A stretch of 7,768 nucleotides of DNA from Solirubrobacterales bacterium (lineage in GTDB: Bacteria > Actinomycetota > Thermoleophilia > Solirubrobacterales > Solirubrobacteraceae). Within the stretch, counting starts at the first letter, position 1. Every line of letters begins with the position of its first letter. The position numbers were made by a program, and so were the translations under genes. Below, in pieces: positions 1 through 6,657 of the stretch. The notes under the pieces are model-generated. The model searched no databases. It saw only the letters and a list, made by a program, of their open reading frames with translations, and was not told the DNA's origin. Where the stretch lies: NCBI GenBank assembly GCA_013813955.1, contig JACCQW010000380.1, forward strand, positions 1 through 7,768, given 5' to 3'.

Positions 1-665
1 GCGGGGATCCGCCGGCCGATCTCGACGCCGTGAAGGAGACCGAGGGCGGGCTGACGCTGCGCCACGGCGCGGGCTTCGCCGTCGCGGTGTTCGCGGTGAT
101 GCTCGCCGAGCAGACGCTGATCAACGCCGCCGTGCTGACCGTCGACGCGACCTCCGAGGACCCGGCGCTGGCCGGCGTCGTCTTCAGCGTGCTGCTGATC
201 GCGCGGGCCCCGCTGCAGCTCTTCCAGGCGATCCAGGGCTCGCTGCTGCCGCACCTCGCAGGCCTGGAGGCCACCGCGGGGCGCGACGAGTTCGACCGCG
301 CGGTGCGCCTGACCGTGCGGGTGATGGCGGGCTTCGCGCTCGCCGTCGCGCTCGGGCTGTTCGCGGTCGGCCCGCCCGTGATGAACGTGCTCTTCGACAT
401 CGACGCCGACTACGCCCGCGGCGGCCTCGCGCTCGTCGCGCTGGGCATGGGCTTTCACCTCGTGGCCGGAACACTCAACCAGGCGGCGCTGGCCCGCGGG
501 CAGGCCGGGGCCGCGGCGGTCGCCTGGCTGCTCAGCGCCGCGCTCTTTTTGGGATGGATGCTCAGCCCGGTCCTCGACGATCAGCTGCTGCGCGCGGAGG
601 CGGGCTACTGCGGCGCCACGGCGCTGCTGTGCGCGGCGCTCGCGGGGATCTACCGCCGCGGGTAG
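1..665 (+). CDS. Polysaccharide flippase-like membrane protein (MOP superfamily), C-terminal part, 5' truncated by window edge
   Basis: The frame is open from the left edge and ends at TAG 663-665. A GTG at 30 could serve as a start, but the in-frame codons before it are open and about 211 residues is only half the usual 400-500 of the family, so I treat it as the C-terminal half of a longer gene. Counting from the GTG, hydrophobic segments lie near residues 14-35, 47-65, 97-120, 130-150, 160-180 and 190-207, giving about six transmembrane helices. The stretch RAPLQLFQAIQGSLLPHL resembles the conserved helix region of Wzx/PST-type lipid-linked polysaccharide exporters of actinobacteria. The family moves lipid-linked glycans across the cytoplasmic membrane. 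Substrate cannot be read from this fragment, and another MOP or polytopic transporter remains possible. Family assignment is by resemblance only. The next gene on the same strand starts 64 bases downstream. Confidence 0.68.
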   Translation, partial: GDPPADLDAVKETEGGLTLRHGAGFAVAVFAVMLAEQTLINAAVLTVDATSEDPALAGVVFSVLLIARAPLQLFQAIQGSLLPHLAGLEATAGRDEFDRAVRLTVRVMAGFALAVALGLFAVGPPVMNVLFDIDADYARGGLALVALGMGFHLVAGTLNQAALARGQAGAAAVAWLLSAALFLGWMLSPVLDDQLLRAEAGYCGATALLCAALAGIYRRG

Positions 666-677
666 ACGTTCGTCCGA

Positions 678-693
678 CGGCGGGTGACCGCCG
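678..693 (+). terminator. GC stem-loop with GTGA tetraloop after the flippase gene
   Basis: CGGCGG (678-683) and CCGCCG (688-693) are perfect complements flanking GTGA, which in RNA is a GNRA-class tetraloop (GUGA). It begins 13 bases after the flippase stop codon. No T-run follows (next bases are GTACAGCG), so it is not a classical intrinsic terminator. It may slow or protect a 3' end, or be a chance dyad in GC-rich DNA. Confidence 0.3.
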
Positions 694-729
694 GTACAGC
701 GCGTCCCGCCGCGCGCCGAGACCCGCAGC

Positions 730-2106
730 ATGCGCATCCCCGCCATCCTTACCTCGCTCGTCCTCGGGCTGGCCGTCGCGGCCACACCCGCCTCCGCCAA
801 CCAACTGCTGGCCGGCACCGGGCTGGCCGACCGCCTCGTCGGCGGCACCGCCGACGACGTCCTGCGCGGCGGCGGCTCCAGCGACTCCCTCCTGGGCGGG
901 CTCGGCAGCGACGTCCTGTCCGGCGGCTTCGCCGCCGACCTCCTGCGCGGCGGCGCGGGCGACGACCAGCTCGACGGCGGCTCGGGCGACGACGACCTCG
1001 ACGCCGGAGAGGGCAACGACCGCGCGGCGGGAGGCACCGGCAACGACGAGGTGCAGGGCGGCCCCGGCGACGACATCATCGACGGCGACGACGGCGACGA
1101 CGCGTTGCGCGGCGGCGACGGCAACGACTTCATCGTCGAGCAGCGCTTCGGCGACGACCGCATCATCGACGGCGGGCCCGGCGACGACTACCTGGACTCC
1201 AACCGCGGCTCGGACCGCCTCGTGCTCGGCGGCGACGGCAACGACATCATCCACCTGGGCAACGGCGCCGACCGCGCCGACGGCGGCCCCGGCGACGACG
1301 CCATCGACGGCGGCGCCGGCAACGACAGCATCCGCGGCGGCGACGGCGCCGACGTGATCTCCGGCGGCCAGGCGGGCGAGGACGACCTGCATGGCGACGG
1401 CGGCGACGACGTCATCTACTCAGGCTCCGGCGTCGACACGGTCGACTGCGGCGCGGGCGAGGACACGGTCTTCGTCTCCTCGCTCGGGGAGGCCGCGAAG
1501 ACCCTCAACTGCGAGCGCATCATCCAGGGCGACCCGGTCCACGAGGGTGGCCTCAACCCGCTTGAGATCCTCTCGAATGCCGGCCTGCTCCGTGGCGGTG
1601 CTCAGGCCGCCGCGCTCGGCTCGCCCGCCACCGGGCCGCTGCGACGCGGCCAGGCCAAGGGCACCGAGGGCCGCGACACCCTCGTCGGCACCCCCTACGC
1701 CGACACGCTTCTCGGGCGGGGCGGCAACGATACGCTGGCCGGTGCCGCCGGGAACGACGTCGTCGACGGCGGCTCCGGCAACGACCTGCTGCGCGGCAAC
1801 AACGGCGACGACAAGCTCTTCGGGCGCTTCGGCAACGACCGCCTGTGGGGGGGCTCGGGCGATGACGAGCTCGAGGGCGGCCGCGGCAGCGATCGCCTGT
1901 ACGGCGAGGGCGGCAACGACCACCTCAACGGCGGCTATGGCCCCGACCGCATCTTCGGCGGGCGCGGCAACGACGTCATCCGCGCGGTCGGCGGCGGGCG
2001 CGACGTGATCGACTGCGGTCCCGGCCGCGACCGCGTCCTCAAGGACCGTCGCGACAAGGTGCGCAACTGCGAGAGCGTCAACGGTCGTCGCGCAGGACGG
2101 CGCTGA
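730..2106 (+). CDS. Secreted RTX-type (hemolysin-type) calcium-binding repeat protein with two repeat modules
   Basis: This is a 458-residue protein starting at ATG 730. A Sec-type signal peptide is visible: MR, a hydrophobic core at about residues 4-19, and an ASA|N cleavage site after residue 23. This supports the start, although no good ribosome-binding site precedes it. Nearly all the rest is nonapeptide repeats of the form GGxGxDxhx, which in the RTX family bind Ca2+ in turns of a parallel beta-roll. There are about 23 units at residues 28-247 and about 14 at 311-439, split by a non-repeat linker (about 262-310). Each block begins with a GTxxxDxLVG-like unit and ends with DCGxGxDxV followed by NCE. 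The only four cysteines are there (C240, C261, C429, C447). No catalytic domain or anchor is seen. Expected location is extracellular or wall-associated, with a structural or adhesive role by inference. Its last codons overlap the convergent AI-2E-family gene. Confidence 0.88.
   Translation: MRIPAILTSLVLGLAVAATPASANQLLAGTGLADRLVGGTADDVLRGGGSSDSLLGGLGSDVLSGGFAADLLRGGAGDDQLDGGSGDDDLDAGEGNDRAAGGTGNDEVQGGPGDDIIDGDDGDDALRGGDGNDFIVEQRFGDDRIIDGGPGDDYLDSNRGSDRLVLGGDGNDIIHLGNGADRADGGPGDDAIDGGAGNDSIRGGDGADVISGGQAGEDDLHGDGGDDVIYSGSGVDTVDCGAGEDTVFVSSLGEAAKTLNCERIIQGDPVHEGGLNPLEILSNAGLLRGGAQAAALGSPATGPLRRGQAKGTEGRDTLVGTPYADTLLGRGGNDTLAGAAGNDVVDGGSGNDLLRGNNGDDKLFGRFGNDRLWGGSGDDELEGGRGSDRLYGEGGNDHLNGGYGPDRIFGGRGNDVIRAVGGGRDVIDCGPGRDRVLKDRRDKVRNCESVNGRRAGRR
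811..1449 (+). repeat. First RTX nonapeptide repeat block (27-base period)
   Basis: The DNA repeats with a 27-base period, rich in GGCGGC and GGCAACGAC/GGCGACGAC words that encode GG-x-G-(N/D)-D. About 23 units are recognisable. The array is interrupted near residues 137-146 and 157-166 by short non-canonical stretches (EQRFGDDRIID and SNRGSDRLVL) and closes at C240. Confidence 0.85.
1660..2025 (+). repeat. Second RTX nonapeptide repeat block (27-base period)
   Basis: This block is shorter, about 14 units, and starts with GTEGRDTLVGTPYADTL. Units here are less uniform than in the first block (GRFGND, GNNGDD, GGYGPD, GEGGND), so the two blocks are not a recent identical duplication. It ends at the DCGPGRDRV capping motif. 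Confidence 0.82.
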
Positions 2107-3226
2107 CCCGTTCCACCCGCGGAGCCCGCGCCGTTCGAAGGATCGGGATCGCGGCGCTGAGCACGGCCACCAGCGGCACAGCGACGATCGCACCGATGAG
2201 GCCGGCGACGACGGCGCCTGTCGCGACCGCCAGGAGGATCGCGACGGGGTGCAGCTGCACCGTGCGGCCCACCACCAGGGGGTACAGCAGATCGCCCTCC
2301 AGCTGCTGGATGACCGTGACGGCGGCGACGACGATCAGCGCGGCCACGAGACCCTGCGTGACGAGGGCGACCAGCGCCGCCGCCAGCCCGGCCAGGACCG
2401 CCCCGATGAGCGGGAAGAAGGCGGCGAGGAACGTCAGCACCGCGAGCGGCAGCACCAGCGGCACGCCGATGATCGTCAGCGCGATCCCGATGAGCACCGC
2501 GTCGACGGTGGCGACGATCGCTACGCCGCGCACGTAGGCGCCGAGGATCTGCCAGGAGCTCGTCCCGACCAGGCGCACCGTGTCGCGCCTGGCGGCGGGG
2601 AACAGGCGCACGACCCACCGCCACAACGACGCCCCGTCCTTGACGAAGAAGAACACGAGGACCGCGGTGAGCAGCAGCCCGCCGACGAGCTGCCCGATCA
2701 GCAGAGCGCCGCTCAGCACGCCCGACGCCACCGCGCCGCCGCTGTCGCCGAGCCGTTCGGCGGCGTTGTCGATCGCGTCCTGGATCTGGCCCCGGCTCAG
2801 ATCGAACGGGCCCGAGACGAGGTAGTCGCCGACCCTGTCGGCGCCGGCCCGGACCTGGCGGCCGAGCTCGTCGAGCTCGTCGACGACGGGCGGCACGATC
2901 AGCGTGACGGCCGCGGCGAGCAGCGCCAGGCCCGCGACGAACACGACCGTCGTGGCGGCCAGGGGCGCCAGGCCGCGGCGCTCCAGGGCGCGGGCGGGGG
3001 GCGCGAGCAGCGTCGCCACCAGCAGGGCGAGGAAGATCGGCAGCATGACGAACCGCACCTGCCACAGCAGGTAGGCCAGCAGCGCGATCGCCGCCGCGCA
3101 GACCAGGACGCGCCAGCTGAGCTCGGAGAGCGATACAAGGGCGCGCGGCACCCCCGGCACGCGCCGCGGCGGCACCTCCTCCTCGCGCTCGCGCACGGGA
3201 TCCGCGAGCGTCGTGTCGCCGGCCAT
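2078..3226 (-). CDS. AI-2E family transporter (PF01594-type, YdiK/PerM/TqsA-like membrane protein)
   Basis: 382 residues, within the usual 340-390 of the family. A charged, proline-rich cytosolic N-terminus (1-35) is followed by hydrophobic segments near 38-57, 59-76, 88-112, 170-195, 233-275, 277-305 and 325-362, fitting the family's roughly eight helices. Diagnostic stretches are FVKDG (194-198), FPLIGAVLAG (271-280) and QQLEGDLLYPLVVGRTVQLHP at about 307-327. The family includes the E. coli autoinducer-2 exporter TqsA and proteins with other or unknown cargo, so AI-2 transport should not be assumed. The ATG at 3226 has no Shine-Dalgarno; a GAGGAGGAGG run lies inside the frame (3184-3175), so a later GTG such as 3160 is a possible but distantly spaced alternative start. 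It lies 34 bases after the ABC permease on the same strand, likely the same transcript. Its 3' end overlaps the RTX gene by 29 bases. Confidence 0.88.
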   Translation of the reverse strand: MAGDTTLADPVREREEEVPPRRVPGVPRALVSLSELSWRVLVCAAAIALLAYLLWQVRFVMLPIFLALLVATLLAPPARALERRGLAPLAATTVVFVAGLALLAAAVTLIVPPVVDELDELGRQVRAGADRVGDYLVSGPFDLSRGQIQDAIDNAAERLGDSGGAVASGVLSGALLIGQLVGGLLLTAVLVFFFVKDGASLWRWVVRLFPAARRDTVRLVGTSSWQILGAYVRGVAIVATVDAVLIGIALTIIGVPLVLPLAVLTFLAAFFPLIGAVLAGLAAALVALVTQGLVAALIVVAAVTVIQQLEGDLLYPLVVGRTVQLHPVAILLAVATGAVVAGLIGAIVAVPLVAVLSAAIPILRTARAPRVERVSAVLRDDR

Positions 3227-3230
3227 CGTC

Positions 3231-3243
3231 CGGGTTCTACCCG
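3231..3243 (-). promoter_or_regulatory. Small inverted repeat just upstream of the AI-2E-family start codon
   Basis: CGGGT (3231-3235) and ACCCG (3239-3243) are perfect 5-base arms around a 3-base loop, ending 4 bases before the ATG, exactly where a ribosome-binding site would be expected and is missing. It could be an operator or a translation-modulating hairpin. With such short arms in GC-rich DNA, chance is a real alternative. Confidence 0.2.
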
Positions 3244-3260
3244 CAGGAGGGCCCCTTCGC

Positions 3261-5813
3261 TCACTCGTAGGCCAGCGACTCCAGGACGTCGAGCTTCGCC
3301 GCGCGCCGGGCCGGCCAGATCGCGGCCAGCACGCCGGCGACCGCGGCCGCGACGAGCAGCACGGCGAGGGTCGCCACAGGGAAGGACAGCGTGAAGCCCT
3401 CCTCCTCCAGCGGCCGGCTGATGGCCAGCGCGAACAGGACCCCGAGCACCAGCCCGAGCGTCGCGCCGATCAGCGACGTGATGACCGACTCCAGGCGGAC
3501 GATCCGCCGTACCTGGCGGCGCGAGGTGCCGACCGCGCGCAACAGGCCCAGCTCGCGGGTGCGCTCGAAGATCGAGAGCGCCAGCGTGTTGACGATCCCG
3601 AACAGCGAGACGATCACCGACAGGCCCAGAAGCGCGTAGATGAGGTAGAGCAGCTGGTTGATCTGGCCGGCCTGCTGCTCCTTGACCTCGTCGCGGTCGC
3701 GGGTCTCGGCGACCGGGAAGCGCGCCTGCAGCAGCGCGTCGATGTCCGAGCGGACCCGCGCGCCGTCGGCCCCGTCGGCGTAGCGCAGGAACACGAACGA
3801 GTCCTCGGTCGTGTCGAAGTCCCGGGCGAGGATCGCGTTGGGGATGACCAGCCCGCCGCCCAGCACCCCGAACTCGCCCTCGTCGAGGATGCCCCGCACC
3901 GTGTAGGTCACGCGCGCGCCCGTCGGCGTGAGCAGCTCGAGGCGGTCGCCCACGCGGGCGTCCCCGTCGAAGCCGCTGTCGACGAGGATGCCGTCGCGGC
4001 CCAGGCGGGCCAGCGTGGCGTCCGACCCGGACTTCCAGCGGATGTTGTAGGTCCCCGCGATCGTCGCCGGATCGACGCCGGCCACGAAGGTCGTATCGCT
4101 CTCGCCCTCCACCTTGGCCTCGCTGAAGCGCACGGCGCTGAGGGCGCCGACCCCCTCCACGCCCGCAACCGCGCGGGCCGCGCTCGCCGGGGTGGTGCCG
4201 AAGCCCTCGGATTTGATGACGGTCAGGTCGCCGGCGAACGAGCGGTCGACGCTGCGGTCGATCGTGCCCCGCATGCCCGCGGCGAAGATCGAGACGAAGG
4301 CGACCAGGGCGACGCCGACCATCAGCGCCGCCGCGGTCGCCGCCGTGCGGCCAGGGTTGCGCGTCGCGTTCTCGCGCGCCAGCCGCCCGGTCATGCCGGT
4401 CAGGCGCTGCAGGGGCGCGCCCGCCACCCAGGCCAGCGGACGCACGAGCTGGGGGCTGAGCAGCGCCACGCCGAGGAACACGAGCACCGCGCCGGCGCCC
4501 ACCCTGGCCGCTGCTGCGCCACCCGAGCCCCCGCCGAGCAGCCCCAGCGCGAGGACGCCCGCGCCGACGATGCAGAGCAGGATGGCGACCGCCAAGCGGC
4601 GCCGGCCGCCGCGGGGCACGGCGGTCAGCCCCTCACGCAGGGCGATCACGGGGGCCACGCGGGTCGCCCGCAGCGCCGGCATGAGGCTGGCCACCACCGT
4701 CACGAGGACGCCGACCAGGAGCGCCACGACGACCGTGCGCGTCGCGATCACCGATCCGTCGGCCGGCAGATCGGCGCCGACGGCCTTCAGCAGCTCCTGC
4801 AGGCCCGGCGCGAGCAGCAGGCCGGCGAGCAGGCCGAGCACGGAGGCGACGAGGCCGACGAGCGCCGCCTCGAACACGACGGCGCGCAGCACCTGACGGC
4901 GCGAGGCGCCCATGGTGCGCAGCAGCGCCAGCTCGCGCGTGCGCTGGGCGACGGTGATCGAGAACGAGTTGTAGATGACGAACGCGCCGACGAAGAGCGC
5001 GATCCCGGCGAACACGAGCAGGGCGATGCGCAGAAAGCCGAAGTCGTCCTCCAGGCTGGCGGCCTCCTCCGCGGCGTCCTGCTCGCCGGTGCGCACGGTC
5101 ACCGGCGCCGAGCCGAGCTCGGCGCTCACGCGATCGCGCAGGGCCTGCGGCGCGACGCCGTCCGCGCCGGCGACGGAGATCGTGTCCAGCTCGCCGCGCC
5201 GGCCGGTCACCGCCTGCGCCGTGGGCAGCGTGAGCAGCGCCACCGCGAGGCCCGCGGGCGATTCGCGATCGCCGAAGCGCGCGATGCCGACCAGCCGGAA
5301 GCGCTGCGCGCCCTGGTCGCCCACGACCGTGACGCGGTCGCCGATCCCGAAGCCCTCCTCGTCGGCGGTCTTGGCGTCCAGCCCGACCTCGGAGGCCGAG
5401 CGCGGAGCGCGGCCCTCGTCGAACTCGAAGGCCTCAAACGGCTCCGGGGAGGTCGACGCGGCGAAGTTCGTCCCGAACGATCCGATCTTCTCGCCCTCCG
5501 TGTTGCGGATCGACACCTCGGCGAAGATCGCGCCCGCGGCCGACGCGACGCCGTCGATGCTCCGCACGCGGTCCACGAGGCGCTCGTCGAGCGGGCGGGG
5601 GGCCTCGAAGAAGTCCTCGTCGGCCTCACGCGGCGTGACGGTCACGTCCGTGCCGGCGTTGGCCTCGGCGAAGACGGCCTCGAACGAGCGGTTGATCGTG
5701 TCCGTGAGGACGTAGGTGCCCGAGATCATCGCCACGCCGGTGACCACCGCGAGGGCGGTGAGCATGGTGCGCAGCTTGCGGGCGCGCAGCCCGCGCAGCG
5801 CGAGGCGGGTCAC
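3261..5813 (-). CDS. ABC transporter permease, duplicated FtsX/MacB-type
   Basis: 850 residues with about ten membrane segments (near 15-37, 262-283, 307-335, 357-380, 407-427, 437-455, 489-513, 719-743, 773-800, 811-835). Two extracytoplasmic MacB-like domains (about 40-260 and 515-715) each precede an FtsX core. The cores carry near-identical cytoplasmic signatures, RTRELALLRTMGASRRQV (291-308) and RTRELGLLRAVGTSRRQV (751-768), so the protein is an internal duplication that can supply both halves of the permease. Such type VII ABC systems couple ATP hydrolysis to mechanical movement outside the membrane, extruding lipoproteins, peptides or drugs or signalling to envelope enzymes. The cargo here is unknown, and no MacA-like adaptor is in the window. 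GTG 5813-5811 is chosen as start because it overlaps the ATPase stop as GTGA, implying translational coupling, and is followed at once by the typical basic residues before helix 1. Confidence 0.93.
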   Translation of the reverse strand: MTRLALRGLRARKLRTMLTALAVVTGVAMISGTYVLTDTINRSFEAVFAEANAGTDVTVTPREADEDFFEAPRPLDERLVDRVRSIDGVASAAGAIFAEVSIRNTEGEKIGSFGTNFAASTSPEPFEAFEFDEGRAPRSASEVGLDAKTADEEGFGIGDRVTVVGDQGAQRFRLVGIARFGDRESPAGLAVALLTLPTAQAVTGRRGELDTISVAGADGVAPQALRDRVSAELGSAPVTVRTGEQDAAEEAASLEDDFGFLRIALLVFAGIALFVGAFVIYNSFSITVAQRTRELALLRTMGASRRQVLRAVVFEAALVGLVASVLGLLAGLLLAPGLQELLKAVGADLPADGSVIATRTVVVALLVGVLVTVVASLMPALRATRVAPVIALREGLTAVPRGGRRRLAVAILLCIVGAGVLALGLLGGGSGGAAAARVGAGAVLVFLGVALLSPQLVRPLAWVAGAPLQRLTGMTGRLARENATRNPGRTAATAAALMVGVALVAFVSIFAAGMRGTIDRSVDRSFAGDLTVIKSEGFGTTPASAARAVAGVEGVGALSAVRFSEAKVEGESDTTFVAGVDPATIAGTYNIRWKSGSDATLARLGRDGILVDSGFDGDARVGDRLELLTPTGARVTYTVRGILDEGEFGVLGGGLVIPNAILARDFDTTEDSFVFLRYADGADGARVRSDIDALLQARFPVAETRDRDEVKEQQAGQINQLLYLIYALLGLSVIVSLFGIVNTLALSIFERTRELGLLRAVGTSRRQVRRIVRLESVITSLIGATLGLVLGVLFALAISRPLEEEGFTLSFPVATLAVLLVAAAVAGVLAAIWPARRAAKLDVLESLAYE

Positions 5814-6577
5814 GGGGTGACGGCCTTCATCACGTCGAGCACGTCGTCGGCCGAGCCCGCCGCGCAGTCGTGGGCGATCCGCCCGTCGGCGAGCACCACC
5901 AGGCGGTCGGCGTAGGCGGCCGCCTGGGCGTCGTGGGTCACCATCACCACGGTCTGGCCGAACTCGTCGACCGCCCGGCGCAGCAGCCCGAGCACCTCAC
6001 CGGAGGAGGTCGTGTCGAGGTTGCCGGTCGGCTCGTCGGCGAATACGACGGCGGGCCGCGAGACGAGCGCGCGCGCCACCGCGACGCGCTGCTGCTGGCC
6101 GCCCGAGAGCTCGGACGGGCGGTGCGTGCGCCGGTCGCCCAGTCCCACGGCCTCGACGAGCTGCTCCAGCCAGGCCACGTCGGGCTTGCGCCCGGCGATG
6201 GTCAGCGGCAGCACGAGGTTCTCCTCGGCCGTGAGCACGGGCAGCAGGTTGAAGGCCTGGAAGACGAAGCCGACCTTGTCGCGGCGCAGCTCGGTCAGCC
6301 GCCGGTCGTCGAGGGTTCCCACGTCGACGCCGTCGAGCGTCACCGTGCCCGACGAGGGCTGGTCGAGGGCGGCCAGGAGGTGCATGAGCGTCGACTTGCC
6401 CGAGCCCGAGGCGCCCATGATCGCGGTGTAGGCGCCGCGCTGGAGGCTCACGCTGACGCCGTCGAGGGCGTGCACGGCCGCGGACCCCTCGCCGTAGACG
6501 CGGGTGACGTCGGTGGCGGCGGAGATGGCGGCGGAACTGTCGGCGGCGGCCTGGGTGGCCTGGGCGGGGAGGGTCAT
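5810..6577 (-). CDS. ABC transporter ATP-binding protein (MacB/LolD-type)
   Basis: 255 residues with a complete nucleotide-binding domain: Walker [10 protein letters not shown] (55-63), Q-loop Q107 in FVFQAFN, signature LSGGQQQR (157-164), Walker B VVFADE (177-182) with catalytic E182, D-loop NLD (186-188) and switch histidine H215 in VTHD. The [16 protein letters not shown] context and DEPTGNLD are typical of the LolD/MacB/FtsE branch that pairs with FtsX-type permeases. It should power the permease encoded next, sharing a GTGA overlap. The first about 20 residues (alanine-rich) precede the domain. The ATG at 6577 has no convincing Shine-Dalgarno (upstream GATCCTGGCGCCC), so the start is moderately certain; leaderless or weakly initiated translation is possible. 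An out-of-frame ATG lies at about 6614. It is preceded by a 72-base gap with a palindrome cluster that probably controls this operon. Confidence 0.95.
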   Translation of the reverse strand: MTLPAQATQAAADSSAAISAATDVTRVYGEGSAAVHALDGVSVSLQRGAYTAIMGASGSGKSTLMHLLAALDQPSSGTVTLDGVDVGTLDDRRLTELRRDKVGFVFQAFNLLPVLTAEENLVLPLTIAGRKPDVAWLEQLVEAVGLGDRRTHRPSELSGGQQQRVAVARALVSRPAVVFADEPTGNLDTTSSGEVLGLLRRAVDEFGQTVVMVTHDAQAAAYADRLVVLADGRIAHDCAAGSADDVLDVMKAVTP

Positions 6578-6614
6578 GGGCGCCAGGATCGCCGATCGCC
6601 ACCGTCGGCGCCAT

Positions 6615-6635
6615 AGGGGATCCCCCTGAGGGGGA
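6615..6635 (-). promoter_or_regulatory. Palindrome cluster upstream of the ABC operon, candidate operator
   Basis: Two overlapping dyads lie in the 72-base gap before the ATPase gene. GGGGATCCCC (6616-6625) is a perfect 10-base palindrome. TCCCCCTGAGGGGGA (6621-6635) has 7-base arms around one central base. Together they give alternating runs G4-AT-C5-TGA-G5. On the transcribed strand, TACCGT (6643-6638), which fits a loose TAnnnT -10 hexamer, lies just upstream, so a bound protein could block initiation; no -35 box is convincing. Regulator unknown; none is encoded in the window. Confidence 0.4.
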
Positions 6636-6643
6636 GTACGGTA

Positions 6644-6657
6644 GCTCCTCTAGGAGC
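6644..6657 (-). terminator. Inverted repeat spanning the rpe stop codon
   Basis: GCTCCT (6644-6649) and AGGAGC (6652-6657) are complementary and bracket the rpe TAG stop at 6652-6650. As RNA the realistic form is a 5-pair stem GCUCC/GGAGC with a UAGA loop. No U-run follows, so it would be a weak terminator at best; together with the next dyad (6621-6635) it makes two consecutive stem-loops at the end of the rpe transcript. Confidence 0.25.

Noticed and set aside
811..2025. Regular 27-base repeats as a CRISPR or minisatellite
   Set aside because: There is no repeat/spacer alternation, and the period is exactly nine codons in frame encoding RTX units, so it is protein-repeat structure.
554..2193. 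Several long frames in other phases and on the minus strand across the RTX gene
   Set aside because: They read the 27-base repeat out of phase, giving low-complexity runs of Arg, Ala, Val, Ser or Thr. Only the frame at 730-2106 has a signal peptide and recognisable GGxGxD units.
2078..3226. Calling this gene an autoinducer-2 exporter and inferring quorum sensing
   Set aside because: The family name is historical and members carry different cargo; no luxS or AI-2 receptor gene is in the window.
3213..5915. A 900-codon open frame on the + strand, opposite the ABC permease
   Set aside because: Its translation is dominated by R, A, G, D, Q and H with no domain or membrane pattern, while the opposite strand encodes a complete FtsX-type permease with matching motifs. 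Long antisense frames are expected in DNA with GC-rich third positions.
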